Assembly: GCA_035415725.1 (NCBI GenBank)
Contig: DAOOGN010000078.1
Span: 1 to 20,888 of the forward strand
Direction of reading: 5' to 3'
Length of the DNA stretch: 20,888 bases
Source: DSWT01 sp035415725
Lineage (GTDB): Bacteria; Chloroflexota; Anaerolineae; B4-G1; SLSP01
In this document: positions 6,413-14,359 of the stretch, in pieces
Position numbering within the stretch: position 1 is the first letter of the stretch
How the letters are laid out: every line of letters begins with the position of its first letter
Made by a program: the position numbers and the translations under genes
The notes under the pieces: generated by a model
Database searches by the model: none
What the model was told of the DNA's origin: nothing
Seen by the model: the letters and a program-made list of their open reading frames with translations, nothing else

Positions 6413-7864
6413 ATGACTGAATTGCACTTGACATTGGACAATCTGGACGACATTCTCTCCCGGCAATTGACCGAGGAGAAACTCGCACGGGCGAAGACGC
6501 TGTTCCTCAAACGTCTGGCGGAACAGGCGCATCGCTTTTACCGCGGCAAGATGCAGACGGTGCCCAAGGCCGGCGTCTTCGGCTTCAACTGGTTCAACGT
6601 CTGGTACACGCCGGGTGTCTCGCAGGTTTCGACCACCATTCGCGACGACAACGACGCTTCCTACGAGTTGTCGAACCGGGGCAATTACGTTGCCGTGGTG
6701 AGCGATTCCACTCGTGTTCTTGGCGACGGCGATTGCACGCCCCCCGGTGGTCTGGGCGTCATGGAGGGCAAGTCTTTCTTGATGAAGTACCTCGGCGGCA
6801 TCGACGCGACCGCGCTGTGCATCGACAGCCGCGACGCACAGGGCCATCACTCCGCCGACAAGATCATCGACTTCGTGAAGATGGTGCAGCCGAGTTTCGG
6901 GGCGATCAACCTGGAGGACATCTCGCAGCCGAATTGCTTCAAGGTGTTGGACACGCTGCGCGCCGAGTGCGACATCCCGGTGTGGCACGACGACGCGCAA
7001 GGGACGGCATGTGTCACGCTGGCCGGGCTGATCAACGCGCTCAAGCTCGTGGACAAGCCGATTGGCGAAGCGAAGATGGTGTTCCTCGGTGCGGGCGCGT
7101 CGAATACGACCATTGTCCGCATCATCATCGCGGCGGGTGGCAATCCCGCCAACATCGTCGTGTTCGATTCCAAAGGCGGACTGCACCGCGACCGCCAGGA
7201 CATCCGGGCCGACGCGCGCTTCTACCGTAAGTGGGAGATTTGCGAGCAGACCAATCCCCGCTTGATCCACGATTTCGACGCGGCGATGAAAGGCGCCGAC
7301 GTGCTCATTGCTGCCTCTACGCCCGGCCCGGGGGTCGTGAAGCCGGAATCTATCCGCTTGATGGCGTCCCAATCCATCGTCTTTGCCTGCGCCAACCCCG
7401 TCCCGGAGATTTACCCCTACGCCGCGAAAGAGGCCGGCGCCTCCATCGTCGCTACCGGGCGCGGAGACTTCCCCAACCAGGTCAACAACTCGGTGGGATT
7501 CCCCGGCATCCTCAAAGGGGCGCTGCTCGCGCGCGCCAGGGGTATCTCCGACGAGATGACGATTGCGGCCGCCCGTTCGCTGGCGGCCTTTGCCGAACGG
7601 CGCGGCATCGACGCCGAGAACATCATCGCCCGCATGGACGAACCCGACGTCTTCCCCCACGAAGCTGCGGACGTGGCGATACAGGCTATGGCGGAAGGAC
7701 TGGCGCGGGTCACGCTCACCCGCGAGGCGGTGTTTGCGCAGGCTGCCCACGACATCACCCAGGCGCGGGCGCTGGTCGAACAGTTGATCGCCGCAGAGTT
7801 CATCGCACAGCCGCCCCAGGCGATGCTGCAAGAGGCATTGGACTGGGCGATCGCGCGGGTTTAG
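6413..7864 (+). CDS. NAD(P)-dependent malic enzyme (oxaloacetate-decarboxylating)
   Basis: A 483-residue soluble enzyme predicted to convert malate to pyruvate and CO2 with reduction of NAD(P)+, feeding anaplerosis or NADPH supply. The N-terminal malic domain shows WYTPGVSQV (catalytic Tyr65), VSDSTRVLGDGD, VMEGKS (catalytic Lys120), NLEDI (metal ligands E168, D169) and WHDDAQGTA (D194). The NAD-binding domain has VFLGAGASN (226-231) and the typical FPNQVNN...FPGILKGAL block (353-370). The start at 6413 follows TTGGAGG with good spacing. The length fits the bacterial short-form enzyme without a phosphotransacetylase domain. Some positions differ from the classical pattern (DSTRVLGDGDCTPPGG in place of DGTAVLGLGDIGP; HDDAQGTA in place of HDDQHGTA), which suggests a distinct subfamily. 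Cofactor preference is not readable. Confidence 0.9.
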   Translation: MTELHLTLDNLDDILSRQLTEEKLARAKTLFLKRLAEQAHRFYRGKMQTVPKAGVFGFNWFNVWYTPGVSQVSTTIRDDNDASYELSNRGNYVAVVSDSTRVLGDGDCTPPGGLGVMEGKSFLMKYLGGIDATALCIDSRDAQGHHSADKIIDFVKMVQPSFGAINLEDISQPNCFKVLDTLRAECDIPVWHDDAQGTACVTLAGLINALKLVDKPIGEAKMVFLGAGASNTTIVRIIIAAGGNPANIVVFDSKGGLHRDRQDIRADARFYRKWEICEQTNPRLIHDFDAAMKGADVLIAASTPGPGVVKPESIRLMASQSIVFACANPVPEIYPYAAKEAGASIVATGRGDFPNQVNNSVGFPGILKGALLARARGISDEMTIAAARSLAAFAERRGIDAENIIARMDEPDVFPHEAADVAIQAMAEGLARVTLTREAVFAQAAHDITQARALVEQLIAAEFIAQPPQAMLQEALDWAIARV

Positions 7865-7880
7865 AGCCGTGTCAGGCCTG

Positions 7881-7948
7881 TGTCAGCCGATTGAGCCGAT
7901 GAAGCCGATGAATCTCAAAATCTGCTCAATCTGCTGAATCGGCTGACA
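7881..7948. repeat. Palindromic array of 9-bp units upstream of treS
   Basis: TGTCAGCCGATT (7881-7892) and AATCGGCTGACA (7937-7948) are a perfect 12-bp inverted repeat. Between them lie 9-bp units: AGCCGATTG, AGCCGATGA and AGCCGATGA on the left, and TCTGCTCAA, TCTGCTGAA and TCGGCTGAC on the right. The inner ATTGAGC and GCTCAAT can also pair. The array fills the gap between the malic enzyme and trehalose synthase genes. It may form a long RNA hairpin ending the upstream message, but it lacks a T-tract. Confidence 0.6.
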
Positions 7949-7994
7949 GAGTATGAAGCCTATGGTGCAGGTCGCAATTTCAAGGAGGCCAGGT

Positions 7995-9620
7995 GTGCTC
8001 GACTGGTACAAAGACGCAGTTTTCTACGAAGTGGCGGTGAAAGCCTTCGCCGACAGCAACGGCGACGGCCGCGGCGATCTACGCGGGCTGATCGGCAAAC
8101 TGGACTATCTCCACGATCTGGGCGTGGACGCGCTCTGGCTACTGCCGATTTTCCCCTCGCCGCTGCGCGATGACGGTTACGATGTGGCCGATTATACAAG
8201 CATCCATCCCGATTTCGGGACGCTCGACGATTTCAAGGCGCTCCTTGTCGCAGCGCACGAGCGTCACATGCGGATCATCGTCGAGCTGGTAGTCAATCAC
8301 ACTTCGGATCAACATCCGTGGTTTCAAGCCTCGCATGACCCGCAACATCCCGACCATGCGCGCTACCGCGACTGGTACGTGTGGAGCGATACCGACCGGC
8401 GCTACCTGGATGCACGCATCATTTTCCTCGATACTGAGCCGTCCAACTGGACATTCGATCCCCGGCGCGGGCAGTATTTCTGGCATCGCTTTTTCAGCCA
8501 CCAGCCGGATTTGAATTACGACAATCCCGACGTACAGCAGGCGATGCTGCGCGTGGTACAGTACTGGATTGACCTGGGCGTGGACGGTTTTCGCATCGAC
8601 GCGCCCCCCTATCTTTACGAGCGGGAGGGCACGAACTGCGAGAACCTGCCGGAGACGCACGCCTACCTCAAACGTTTGCGCGCCTTCGTGGACGCCTACG
8701 CGCCGGGCACATTCTTGCTTTCCGAAGCTAACATGTGGCCGGAGGAGGTGATCCAATACTTTGGTGACGGCGATGAAATGCACATGAATTACCACTTCCC
8801 GCTGATGCCGCGCATCTTCATGGCGCTGGCCCGTGCCGACCGCGAGCCGCTTCTGGCGATTATGGCGCGCACACCAGACTTGCCCGATCCGTGCCAGTGG
8901 GGGACGTTTCTGCGCTGCCACGACGAGCTAACGCTGGAGATGGTCACGCCGGAGGAGCGCGCCTTTATGTGGGATTTTTACGCGCCGGAACCGCGCATGC
9001 GGCTAAATCTGGGCATCCGGCGACGTCTTGCACCGTTGCTGGACAACGATCGCCGCCGCATCGAGGTAGCCAACTCGATGCTGCTGACGTTGATCGGCTC
9101 GCCGTTCATCTACTACGGAGATGAGATCGGGATGGGCGACAATATCCGACTGAACGACCGCGACGGGGTGCGCACGCCGATGCAGTGGGACGCGGGGCCG
9201 AACGCCGGTTTCTCGGATGCGCCTGCCGGGCAACTCTACACGCCGCTCATTGACGATGCGGTTTATGGCTATCGTCGGGTCAATGTGGCCGCGCAGCAGG
9301 CGGATGATGGTTCCCTGTGGCATTGGATGCAGCGGGTATTGCGCATCCGCCAACAGCACCCGGTTTTTGGACGGGGGACATTGCGCTTCTTGACGCCCGA
9401 CAACTCGGCCATTCTGGCTTATCTGCGCTGCGATGCGACACAGACGGTCCTGGTCCTCAACAACCTGTCCGCTGAAATGCAGTCAGTGGCCGTCGACCTG
9501 AGCGCCTTCCACGGCAGAGTGCCGCGTGATCTGCTGACCGATGGCACGTGGAACACCATCGGCACATTCCCTTACACTTTCACGATGTTCCCCTACGGCT
9601 ATCACTGGCTGGTGCTATAG
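7995..9620 (+). CDS. treS: Trehalose synthase (maltose alpha-D-glucosyltransferase, GH13)
   Basis: Predicted to interconvert maltose and trehalose in the cytoplasm. The 541-residue protein begins DWYKDAVFYEVAVKAFADSNGDG as TreS proteins do and carries all four GH13 regions: VELVVNHTSD (about 96-105), DGFRIDAPPYLYEREGTN (nucleophile D202), LLSEANMWPEEV (acid/base E244) and LRCHDELTLEMVT (D310). It also has the TreS-typical GIRRRLAPLLDNDRRRIE and GDNIRLNDRDGVRTPMQW blocks and a C-terminal beta-domain. There is no fused maltokinase domain. An in-frame ATG exists at 7953, but GTG 7995 is preferred because AAGGAGG (7982-7988) lies six bases ahead and the family homology starts right there. Trehalose serves as an osmo- or thermoprotectant or as a link to glycogen (GlgE pathway). 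No treZ, treY or mak gene is next to it. Confidence 0.93.
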   Translation: MLDWYKDAVFYEVAVKAFADSNGDGRGDLRGLIGKLDYLHDLGVDALWLLPIFPSPLRDDGYDVADYTSIHPDFGTLDDFKALLVAAHERHMRIIVELVVNHTSDQHPWFQASHDPQHPDHARYRDWYVWSDTDRRYLDARIIFLDTEPSNWTFDPRRGQYFWHRFFSHQPDLNYDNPDVQQAMLRVVQYWIDLGVDGFRIDAPPYLYEREGTNCENLPETHAYLKRLRAFVDAYAPGTFLLSEANMWPEEVIQYFGDGDEMHMNYHFPLMPRIFMALARADREPLLAIMARTPDLPDPCQWGTFLRCHDELTLEMVTPEERAFMWDFYAPEPRMRLNLGIRRRLAPLLDNDRRRIEVANSMLLTLIGSPFIYYGDEIGMGDNIRLNDRDGVRTPMQWDAGPNAGFSDAPAGQLYTPLIDDAVYGYRRVNVAAQQADDGSLWHWMQRVLRIRQQHPVFGRGTLRFLTPDNSAILAYLRCDATQTVLVLNNLSAEMQSVAVDLSAFHGRVPRDLLTDGTWNTIGTFPYTFTMFPYGYHWLVL

Positions 9621-9627
9621 GCATTTC

Positions 9628-9687
9628 GTAACTATTCAGCCACCCTTGCCAGGTGGCGAACGGGACGTTGGGGAGGGTATATAACAG
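9628..9687. repeat. Right copy of the 60-bp dispersed inverted repeat
   Basis: Matches the reverse complement of 1-60 at about 54 of 60 positions. It contains a GCCACC...GGTGGC mini-hairpin and begins seven bases after the treS stop codon. Together with the left copy it brackets the first 9.6 kb of the window in inverted orientation. Confidence 0.75.
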
Positions 9688-9760
9688 TTGGCATACCAAA
9701 GTCTACGCCAAACCTGGCATAGGGAATAGGTGGCTTCGTCAGGTTCACTAGCCTGAATAG
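9688..9760. repeat. Decayed third copy of the dispersed repeat
   Basis: Read on the - strand from 9760, this segment gives CTATTCAG, then GCCACC, TGCCAGGT, TTGGCG and ACTTTGG in the same order as the 60-bp repeat, with insertions between the blocks. With 9628-9687 it forms a large degenerate palindrome (outer arms CTATTCAG at 9632-9639 and CTGAATAG at 9753-9760). No gene is seen here. Confidence 0.5.
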
Positions 9761-9782
9761 ATACGGCATTTCTTCGTTCGCC

Positions 9783-9817
9783 GGCGCGGTACATTTTTAA
9801 GTGCACCGCGCCTTTTT
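9783..9817 (+). terminator. Rho-independent terminator
   Basis: GGCGCGGT (9783-9790) pairs with ACCGCGCC (9805-9812) and is followed at once by TTTTT (9813-9817). It is the first strong terminator after treS and isolates it from the regulator promoter that begins at 9850. Confidence 0.8.
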
Positions 9818-9849
9818 ACTTCAATGATAAAATTTTATCCTCGAACCTA

Positions 9850-9878
9850 TTGACAAATACACGTTTTTCTCTTATACT
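9850..9878 (+). promoter_or_regulatory. Consensus sigma-70-type promoter of the regulator gene
   Basis: TTGACA (9850-9855) and TATACT (9873-9878) are separated by exactly 17 bases, the best promoter in the window. The predicted transcription start is near 9885, giving a leader of about 45 bases before the ATG at 9930. Confidence 0.85.
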
Positions 9879-9916
9879 GGATATGTCCATTTGTCCAGTG
9901 ATCCACTTATCCACTT
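9877..9916. promoter_or_regulatory. Operator-like repeats over the regulator transcription start
   Basis: TGGA-TATG-TCCA (9878-9889) is a short inverted repeat overlapping the -10 box. It is followed by four tandem 8-bp units from 9885 to 9916: GTCCATTT, GTCCAGTG, ATCCACTT and ATCCACTT. Each unit carries TCCA at the same phase. The position at the transcription start suggests that the encoded GntR-type protein represses its own gene. Confidence 0.5.
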
Positions 9917-9929
9917 AAAGGTTGGGGAA

Positions 9930-11141
9930 ATGTCAAATTACCGAGTCGATGCTGATGATCCGCTGCCACGCTACTATCAGGTATATGTCTCTCTTGAGGA
10001 GCGTATTCGGTCCGGAGAGTTCAAGCCCGGTGAGGCTTTGCCTTCTGAAAGGCAGCTAGTACTCGATTATGGCGTCAGTCGGATCACGATTGTCAAAGCG
10101 TTGGATTTGCTGGTTCGCGACGATCTGGTGGAGCGCCAACATGGTCGCGGCAATTTTGTGCTGGAACACCCGCGCGTGGCAACAGGCATGGAGAATTGTC
10201 GGATTGCCTTTTGTGTGCCGTCACCCTCAGAATCCTATATTCTGTCCATCCTTTTGGGTGCTACTCGTGTGGCGATGCGCCATCAGATCCATTTGCAAAT
10301 TGTCGTCATTGGGGATGGTCCAGAGGAGGCGAAGCAGATCAATGCATTGATGGCGGATGGGATTGATGGGATCATTTTGTTCTCACGTTCCACCCACCTC
10401 AATGCGGCTTTATATCAAAAACTCCAGGACAAACACTATCCATTTGTGATGGTGGACCGTTATTGTCCTGAGGTGTCCACAGATAAGGTGATTTTTGCCG
10501 ACGAAGAGGCAGCATACCGGTTGACAGAGATTTTGATTCACCAGGGGCACCGTCGCATTGCTTTCTTGACCAGCAGCGAATTATTTGCGACCAGCGTCCG
10601 GGACCGTTTGCACGGCTATCGTCGAGCGCTGGAGGATCATGGTTTGCCTTATGAGGAACGATGGGTCTGTCAGACGATTTATGAGGTTCTGAACCTGTCT
10701 CTTGAGTCTTTGGAACAATTCCACGGTACCTATCTTGATTTTCTTACCTATTTGCGGCAAGAGGCACCTACGGCGGTGGTGGCGATTAACAACTATGCTG
10801 CGGAGCAGGCTAACATTGACTTGCTGCAAATTCAGATGGCGCTACTGCAGGCAGTGATTGATGTTAATGCACAGGTGGCAGACTGTGAATTAAACATAGC
10901 ACTGGCTACCATCAGCCATAAATCTTTGAATCTCAAGCATACATTTATGGTGGCTTTGGCCTTGCAGAGGGGAGAAGACTTAGGGGAAGGGGCCGTCAAC
11001 TTGTTAATTCAACGACTGAACCGGACCCTAATGGGGCCGCCCCAATCCACTGTGGTGCCGATGGAAGTCAACATAACCCCATTTGACTCGCGGGAGAACA
11101 TCCTATCTGATGGTCCTGAACGGGGATATTCCCATTCATAG
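9930..11141 (+). CDS. GntR-type regulator with LacI-like ligand-binding domain
   Basis: A 403-residue transcription factor. Residues 11-80 form a GntR winged helix-turn-helix, with YYQVYVSLEERIRSGEFKPG, LPSERQLVLDYGVSRITIVKAL and a GRGNFV wing. From about 90 to the end it has a periplasmic-binding-protein-like effector domain of LacI type (RIAFCVPSPSESYILSILLGA, ADGIDGIILFSRS, PFVMVDRY, HQGHRRIAFLTSS). This hybrid architecture is that of AraR-type sugar-responsive regulators, so a sugar or related polyol effector is likely. An in-frame GTG at 9891 lies at the transcription start, so ATG 9930 is chosen, although its ribosome binding site (AAAGG/GGGG) is only moderate. It heads the importer and oxidoreductase cluster and very likely controls it. 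Codon use is more AT-rich than in the genes on its left. Confidence 0.88.
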   Translation: MSNYRVDADDPLPRYYQVYVSLEERIRSGEFKPGEALPSERQLVLDYGVSRITIVKALDLLVRDDLVERQHGRGNFVLEHPRVATGMENCRIAFCVPSPSESYILSILLGATRVAMRHQIHLQIVVIGDGPEEAKQINALMADGIDGIILFSRSTHLNAALYQKLQDKHYPFVMVDRYCPEVSTDKVIFADEEAAYRLTEILIHQGHRRIAFLTSSELFATSVRDRLHGYRRALEDHGLPYEERWVCQTIYEVLNLSLESLEQFHGTYLDFLTYLRQEAPTAVVAINNYAAEQANIDLLQIQMALLQAVIDVNAQVADCELNIALATISHKSLNLKHTFMVALALQRGEDLGEGAVNLLIQRLNRTLMGPPQSTVVPMEVNITPFDSRENILSDGPERGYSHS

Positions 11142-11155
11142 TCAAATCTGTCATC

Positions 11156-11202
11156 AGGAGGTGATATTGGCGAAAATGGTGCAAACTATAAATTCCAGGT
11201 GA
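11156..11202 (+). other. Possible 11-codon leader ORF with perfect Shine-Dalgarno
   Basis: AGGAGGTGAT (11156-11165) is fully complementary to the usual 16S rRNA 3' end. It is followed by TTG 11167 and eleven codons (MAKMVQTINSR) to TGA 11200-11202. It lies between the regulator and the binding-protein gene. It could be a leader peptide, a relic of a gene start, or a fortuitous ribosome site. No attenuation hairpins are obvious. Confidence 0.25.
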
Positions 11203-11252
11203 TCCAACTTTTTCGATGGTTTTGAAACTTTAGACTCAGTAAGGAGACCAAT

Positions 11253-13115
11253 ATGTTTCGTAAGTTAGTATTCAACATAACTGCGATGATTATGATCACG
11301 GTTCTGGTGGTTGGTTGTGGGGGACAAGCCACAACGCAGACGGAACCCACTGCTACTGTAGAGATCATCAATCCACCAGTCATCAAGGAGGACCAACCGA
11401 CATCGACCCCCAAACCTACCCCAACACCCAAACCGGCAGAACCGGTGGCTACTCAAGCACCGGTGACCGAGAAATTCACGGTCAACGGCGTCACCATGCC
11501 CTTCAATCGTAACGAGGTGATCATCAACGACCAGGTCGATTTTTCGATTTTCGATAGCTTCAACCCCATGATTCCCAACGGCTGGCACTATCAGAACGGT
11601 AGCCAGCAGTTTGTGGTCGAGTTCCTCTGGTACGTGAACTATGCTACCGGTGAACTTATCCCACGGCTGGGCGAGAGCTGGGAGTATAACGATGATTATA
11701 CTGAACTTACCCTTCATCTCCGCAAAGGTGTGACGTGGAACGACGGTGAGCCTTTCACGGCCAAAGATGTGGTCTGGACGCTGCAGATGGCCATGGATCC
11801 GAAGTACGATGATCTTGGTGGTCTGCCCCAGTCCGATGCGAAGTATTTCTCCGAGGTCTACGCGGCCGACGACTTCACCGTTGTGATCAAAATGACGGAG
11901 CCTCGTCCGCGCCAGCATCAGATGTTCTGGTGCAAAATCGTGGGGGGCACGATTATCTACCCCGAGCACATCTGGTCAAAGGTTGATCCGTACACCTTCA
12001 AGAATAACCCGCCTGTCTGGACAGGTCCTTACGAACTTTTTAACGTCTATCCCGAGAACAAGGTGTTCGTGTGGGTGCGGAACGAGGATTATTGGGGCAA
12101 GGCCATCGGCAACTTCCCCGAGGCCAAATATGCGATCTACCGCACCGGCCCTAGCACTGAGCAGCAACTCGCAGAAGTCAAAGAAAACAACATGGATATC
12201 TTTGGACTGAGCTACGATGTGTGGTCCCAGAACAAAGCCGACATCCCCCAGATCAATCAGGTGGTTTATGTCGATCCTTGCCCGCGCGCTGCATGGTTCA
12301 ACGAAGCCAGTGAACCGTACCTGAGCCAGCCTGAGTTCCGTCGTGCGATGTCTATGCTGATGAACCGCGAGAAGTGGGGCGCCAACCTTTGGTCACCGCC
12401 CTCCAAGCCCGCGCAGGGGCTCTGGGCTGACTATCGCAACCTCGACAAATACATCAACAAAGAAGCCAAGGATACCTGGGGCACGCTGCAGTACGATCCT
12501 GAGACGGCGCTGGCACTGCTGGAAAGCATTGGCTACAAGCAGGAAGGCGGCAAGCTGCTCGGTCCTGATGGCACCCAGGTCAAGATCGCTGTGACCACGC
12601 CCGTCGGCGTCGGCGGGTGGGAGTACCTGATGGGCCAGGACTTCACCGAGGAGTTGAAGCTCATCGGTATTGATGCGACCTTCGAGTATGTCGAAGGTGT
12701 CTTCTGGGACAGCGTCGATCGGGGTGAGTTCCAGATCGGTTTCTGGTGGTTCTGCGGCGCGACCGTGGATCCGCTCGATCTGTACGGTGAGTACATCTGC
12801 GACAATGCCGCGCCCGTCGGTGAGGTATCTCAAAAGGGCAATGGTCCACGTCACTGCAATGAGGAGTTTGACCAGGCAGTGCTCGCGCTGAAGGCTATTG
12901 ATCCGGATAATAAAGCCGCGATGCCTCTCTACAGCAAACTGTTCGATCTCTGGCTGCAGGATCCGCCCGGTGTCCCGCTGATCGAGACCTACTACTCCGT
13001 CAGTTACAACACCACCTACTGGGACAACATGCCGGCCAACGATAACCTCTACACGGTACCCTTCAACTGGTGGGGTCAGATTGAGGAAGTTTACTTTCAG
13101 ACTAAGGCCAAGTAA
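11253..13115 (+). CDS. ABC importer substrate-binding lipoprotein (family 5, Opp/Dpp type)
   Basis: A 620-residue extracellular lipoprotein that should capture the solute and deliver it to the permeases encoded downstream. Residues 1-21 are a lipoprotein signal ending in the lipobox LVVGC (acylated Cys22). A Thr/Pro-rich spacer follows (about 25-70, TSTPKPTPTPKP), tethering the domain to the membrane. The family-5 binding fold then runs from about 85 to the end, with the hallmark YTELTLHLRKGVTWNDGEPFTAKDVVW (about 149-175). The family is named for peptides, but many members bind oligosaccharides. The many Trp/Tyr residues (for example FWWFCGATVDPLDLYGEY) and the sugar-type regulator and dehydrogenases nearby favour a carbohydrate-like ligand here; this is inference. 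The start has AAGGAGA seven bases upstream. A strong stem-loop follows the gene. Confidence 0.92.
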   Translation: MFRKLVFNITAMIMITVLVVGCGGQATTQTEPTATVEIINPPVIKEDQPTSTPKPTPTPKPAEPVATQAPVTEKFTVNGVTMPFNRNEVIINDQVDFSIFDSFNPMIPNGWHYQNGSQQFVVEFLWYVNYATGELIPRLGESWEYNDDYTELTLHLRKGVTWNDGEPFTAKDVVWTLQMAMDPKYDDLGGLPQSDAKYFSEVYAADDFTVVIKMTEPRPRQHQMFWCKIVGGTIIYPEHIWSKVDPYTFKNNPPVWTGPYELFNVYPENKVFVWVRNEDYWGKAIGNFPEAKYAIYRTGPSTEQQLAEVKENNMDIFGLSYDVWSQNKADIPQINQVVYVDPCPRAAWFNEASEPYLSQPEFRRAMSMLMNREKWGANLWSPPSKPAQGLWADYRNLDKYINKEAKDTWGTLQYDPETALALLESIGYKQEGGKLLGPDGTQVKIAVTTPVGVGGWEYLMGQDFTEELKLIGIDATFEYVEGVFWDSVDRGEFQIGFWWFCGATVDPLDLYGEYICDNAAPVGEVSQKGNGPRHCNEEFDQAVLALKAIDPDNKAAMPLYSKLFDLWLQDPPGVPLIETYYSVSYNTTYWDNMPANDNLYTVPFNWWGQIEEVYFQTKAK

Positions 13116-13140
13116 AAGGTATTGAGTCTGGGTCTGTCAC

Positions 13141-13172
13141 GGTGCCCGCACCCTGCAAAAGGTGCGGGCACC
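13141..13172 (+). promoter_or_regulatory. Intercistronic stem-loop after the binding-protein gene
   Basis: GGTGCCCGCACC (13141-13152) and GGTGCGGGCACC (13161-13172) form a perfect 12-bp GC-rich stem with an eight-base loop and no T-tract after it. In binding-protein-dependent transporters such hairpins commonly protect the upstream mRNA from 3' decay, so that more binding protein than permease is made. Partial termination is an alternative. Confidence 0.7.
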
Positions 13173-13339
13173 CGGTTGCTGAATGTTTCCGCCCCTGCGT
13201 TGTGTGGGCGCGACAGAAAGCCAACTTAAGAATTTGACTTGTTCTTACCGTTGACGTGGGAAGTTGTCCAAACAGCCTTGACTCTATTCAGGATAGCATG
13301 TCAGGACTATCTTGCAAGCTGGATCTGGGGAGGTATGAA

Positions 13340-14359
13340 ATGAGAAAGCTACTTCGGAAATACCCGATTCTAGGCTATTACTTTAACAAGATCTTTACCT
13401 ATTTCATTACGATTTTCGGGGCTTTAACGATCACATTTTTCATGTTCCGTTTGATCCCCACCAACCCAATTCAGAACTGGGTCAAGTCGTTGGAGCGACA
13501 GTACTCAGTGACTGTCGAGGGTGGGGATGCCATGATCAGCCGGTACAAAGAGGAGTTCGGGCTGACCGGTTCCTTGTGGGATCAGTACATCCACTACATG
13601 TACAATGTCATCGTCAAGGGGAACCTCGGCCCCTCTTTCATTGCCTTTCCCACGCCGGTAGAGGATCTTTTGATAAAAGCCCTGCCGTGGACCGTGGCGT
13701 TGTTGAGTGTGTCGATCGTGTTGTCCTGGGCCTTAGGTCTGCTGATCGGTTCGATGGCGGCTTGGTTCCGCGATTCACCGATCAGCGATATCATTACTAA
13801 CATCTCTATCGGCTTATCCCAGATTCCGGCGTATCTTATTGCTCTCTTCCTGGTCCTATTTCTGGGATACCAATGGAAGTTGCTGCCAACTCGCGGAGCC
13901 TTTGATGCCCAGTACACAATAGGGTGGAATTGGGACTTTATCAAGAGCGTAATCAGCCATAGCTTTCTGCCGGCGTTGGCCATCATCGTCGTATCACTCT
14001 CTGGTTGGATACTCTCCACCCGTTCACTGGTGATCAGCAACATCGGTGAAGACTACCTCCTCTATGCCGAGGCCAAGGGTCTCAAGCCGGGGAAGATCAT
14101 GATCGGCTACGCGCTGCGCAATGCCATGCTGCCGCAGGCAACCGGTCTGGCACTGACGATAGGCTCGATGATGAGCGGCCAACTACTGATTGAGTCGATG
14201 TTTGTCTATCCAGGTCTAGGACAGGTCATGAGCCGCGCCATCGGTATTTTTGATTACAACACGATGATGGGGATCATCATTCTCTCTGTTATCAGCGTGA
14301 TGACGGCCAGTCTGATCGTTGACCTGCTGTTGCCAGTGATCGACCCGCGGGTTCGTACT
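13340..14359 (+). other. Conserved permease core within the DppB-type gene
   Basis: This marks the part of the reading frame from the preferred start to the last conserved segment (LLLPVIDPRVRT). It contains about six hydrophobic helices and the cytoplasmic EAA-type loop that contacts the ATPases (residues 241-264). It is listed only to show that the functional region is intact; the complete gene is described in the entry for the permease. Confidence 0.4.

Noticed and set aside
6398..7831. Long - strand open frame (477 codons) opposite the malic enzyme gene
   Set aside because: The + strand encodes an intact malic enzyme with all catalytic motifs. The antisense product is low-complexity Arg/His/Val-rich without recognisable domains.
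11253..13115. Naming the importer as a dipeptide transporter
   Set aside because: Family 5 binding proteins also bind oligosaccharides and nickel. The context of a sugar-type regulator and sugar dehydrogenases does not support peptides, so no dpp/opp gene symbols are assigned.
13256..13339. N-terminal extension of the DppB-type permease
   Set aside because: The extra 28 residues have no ribosome site and no family similarity, while ATG 13340 has GGGGAGG at ideal spacing.
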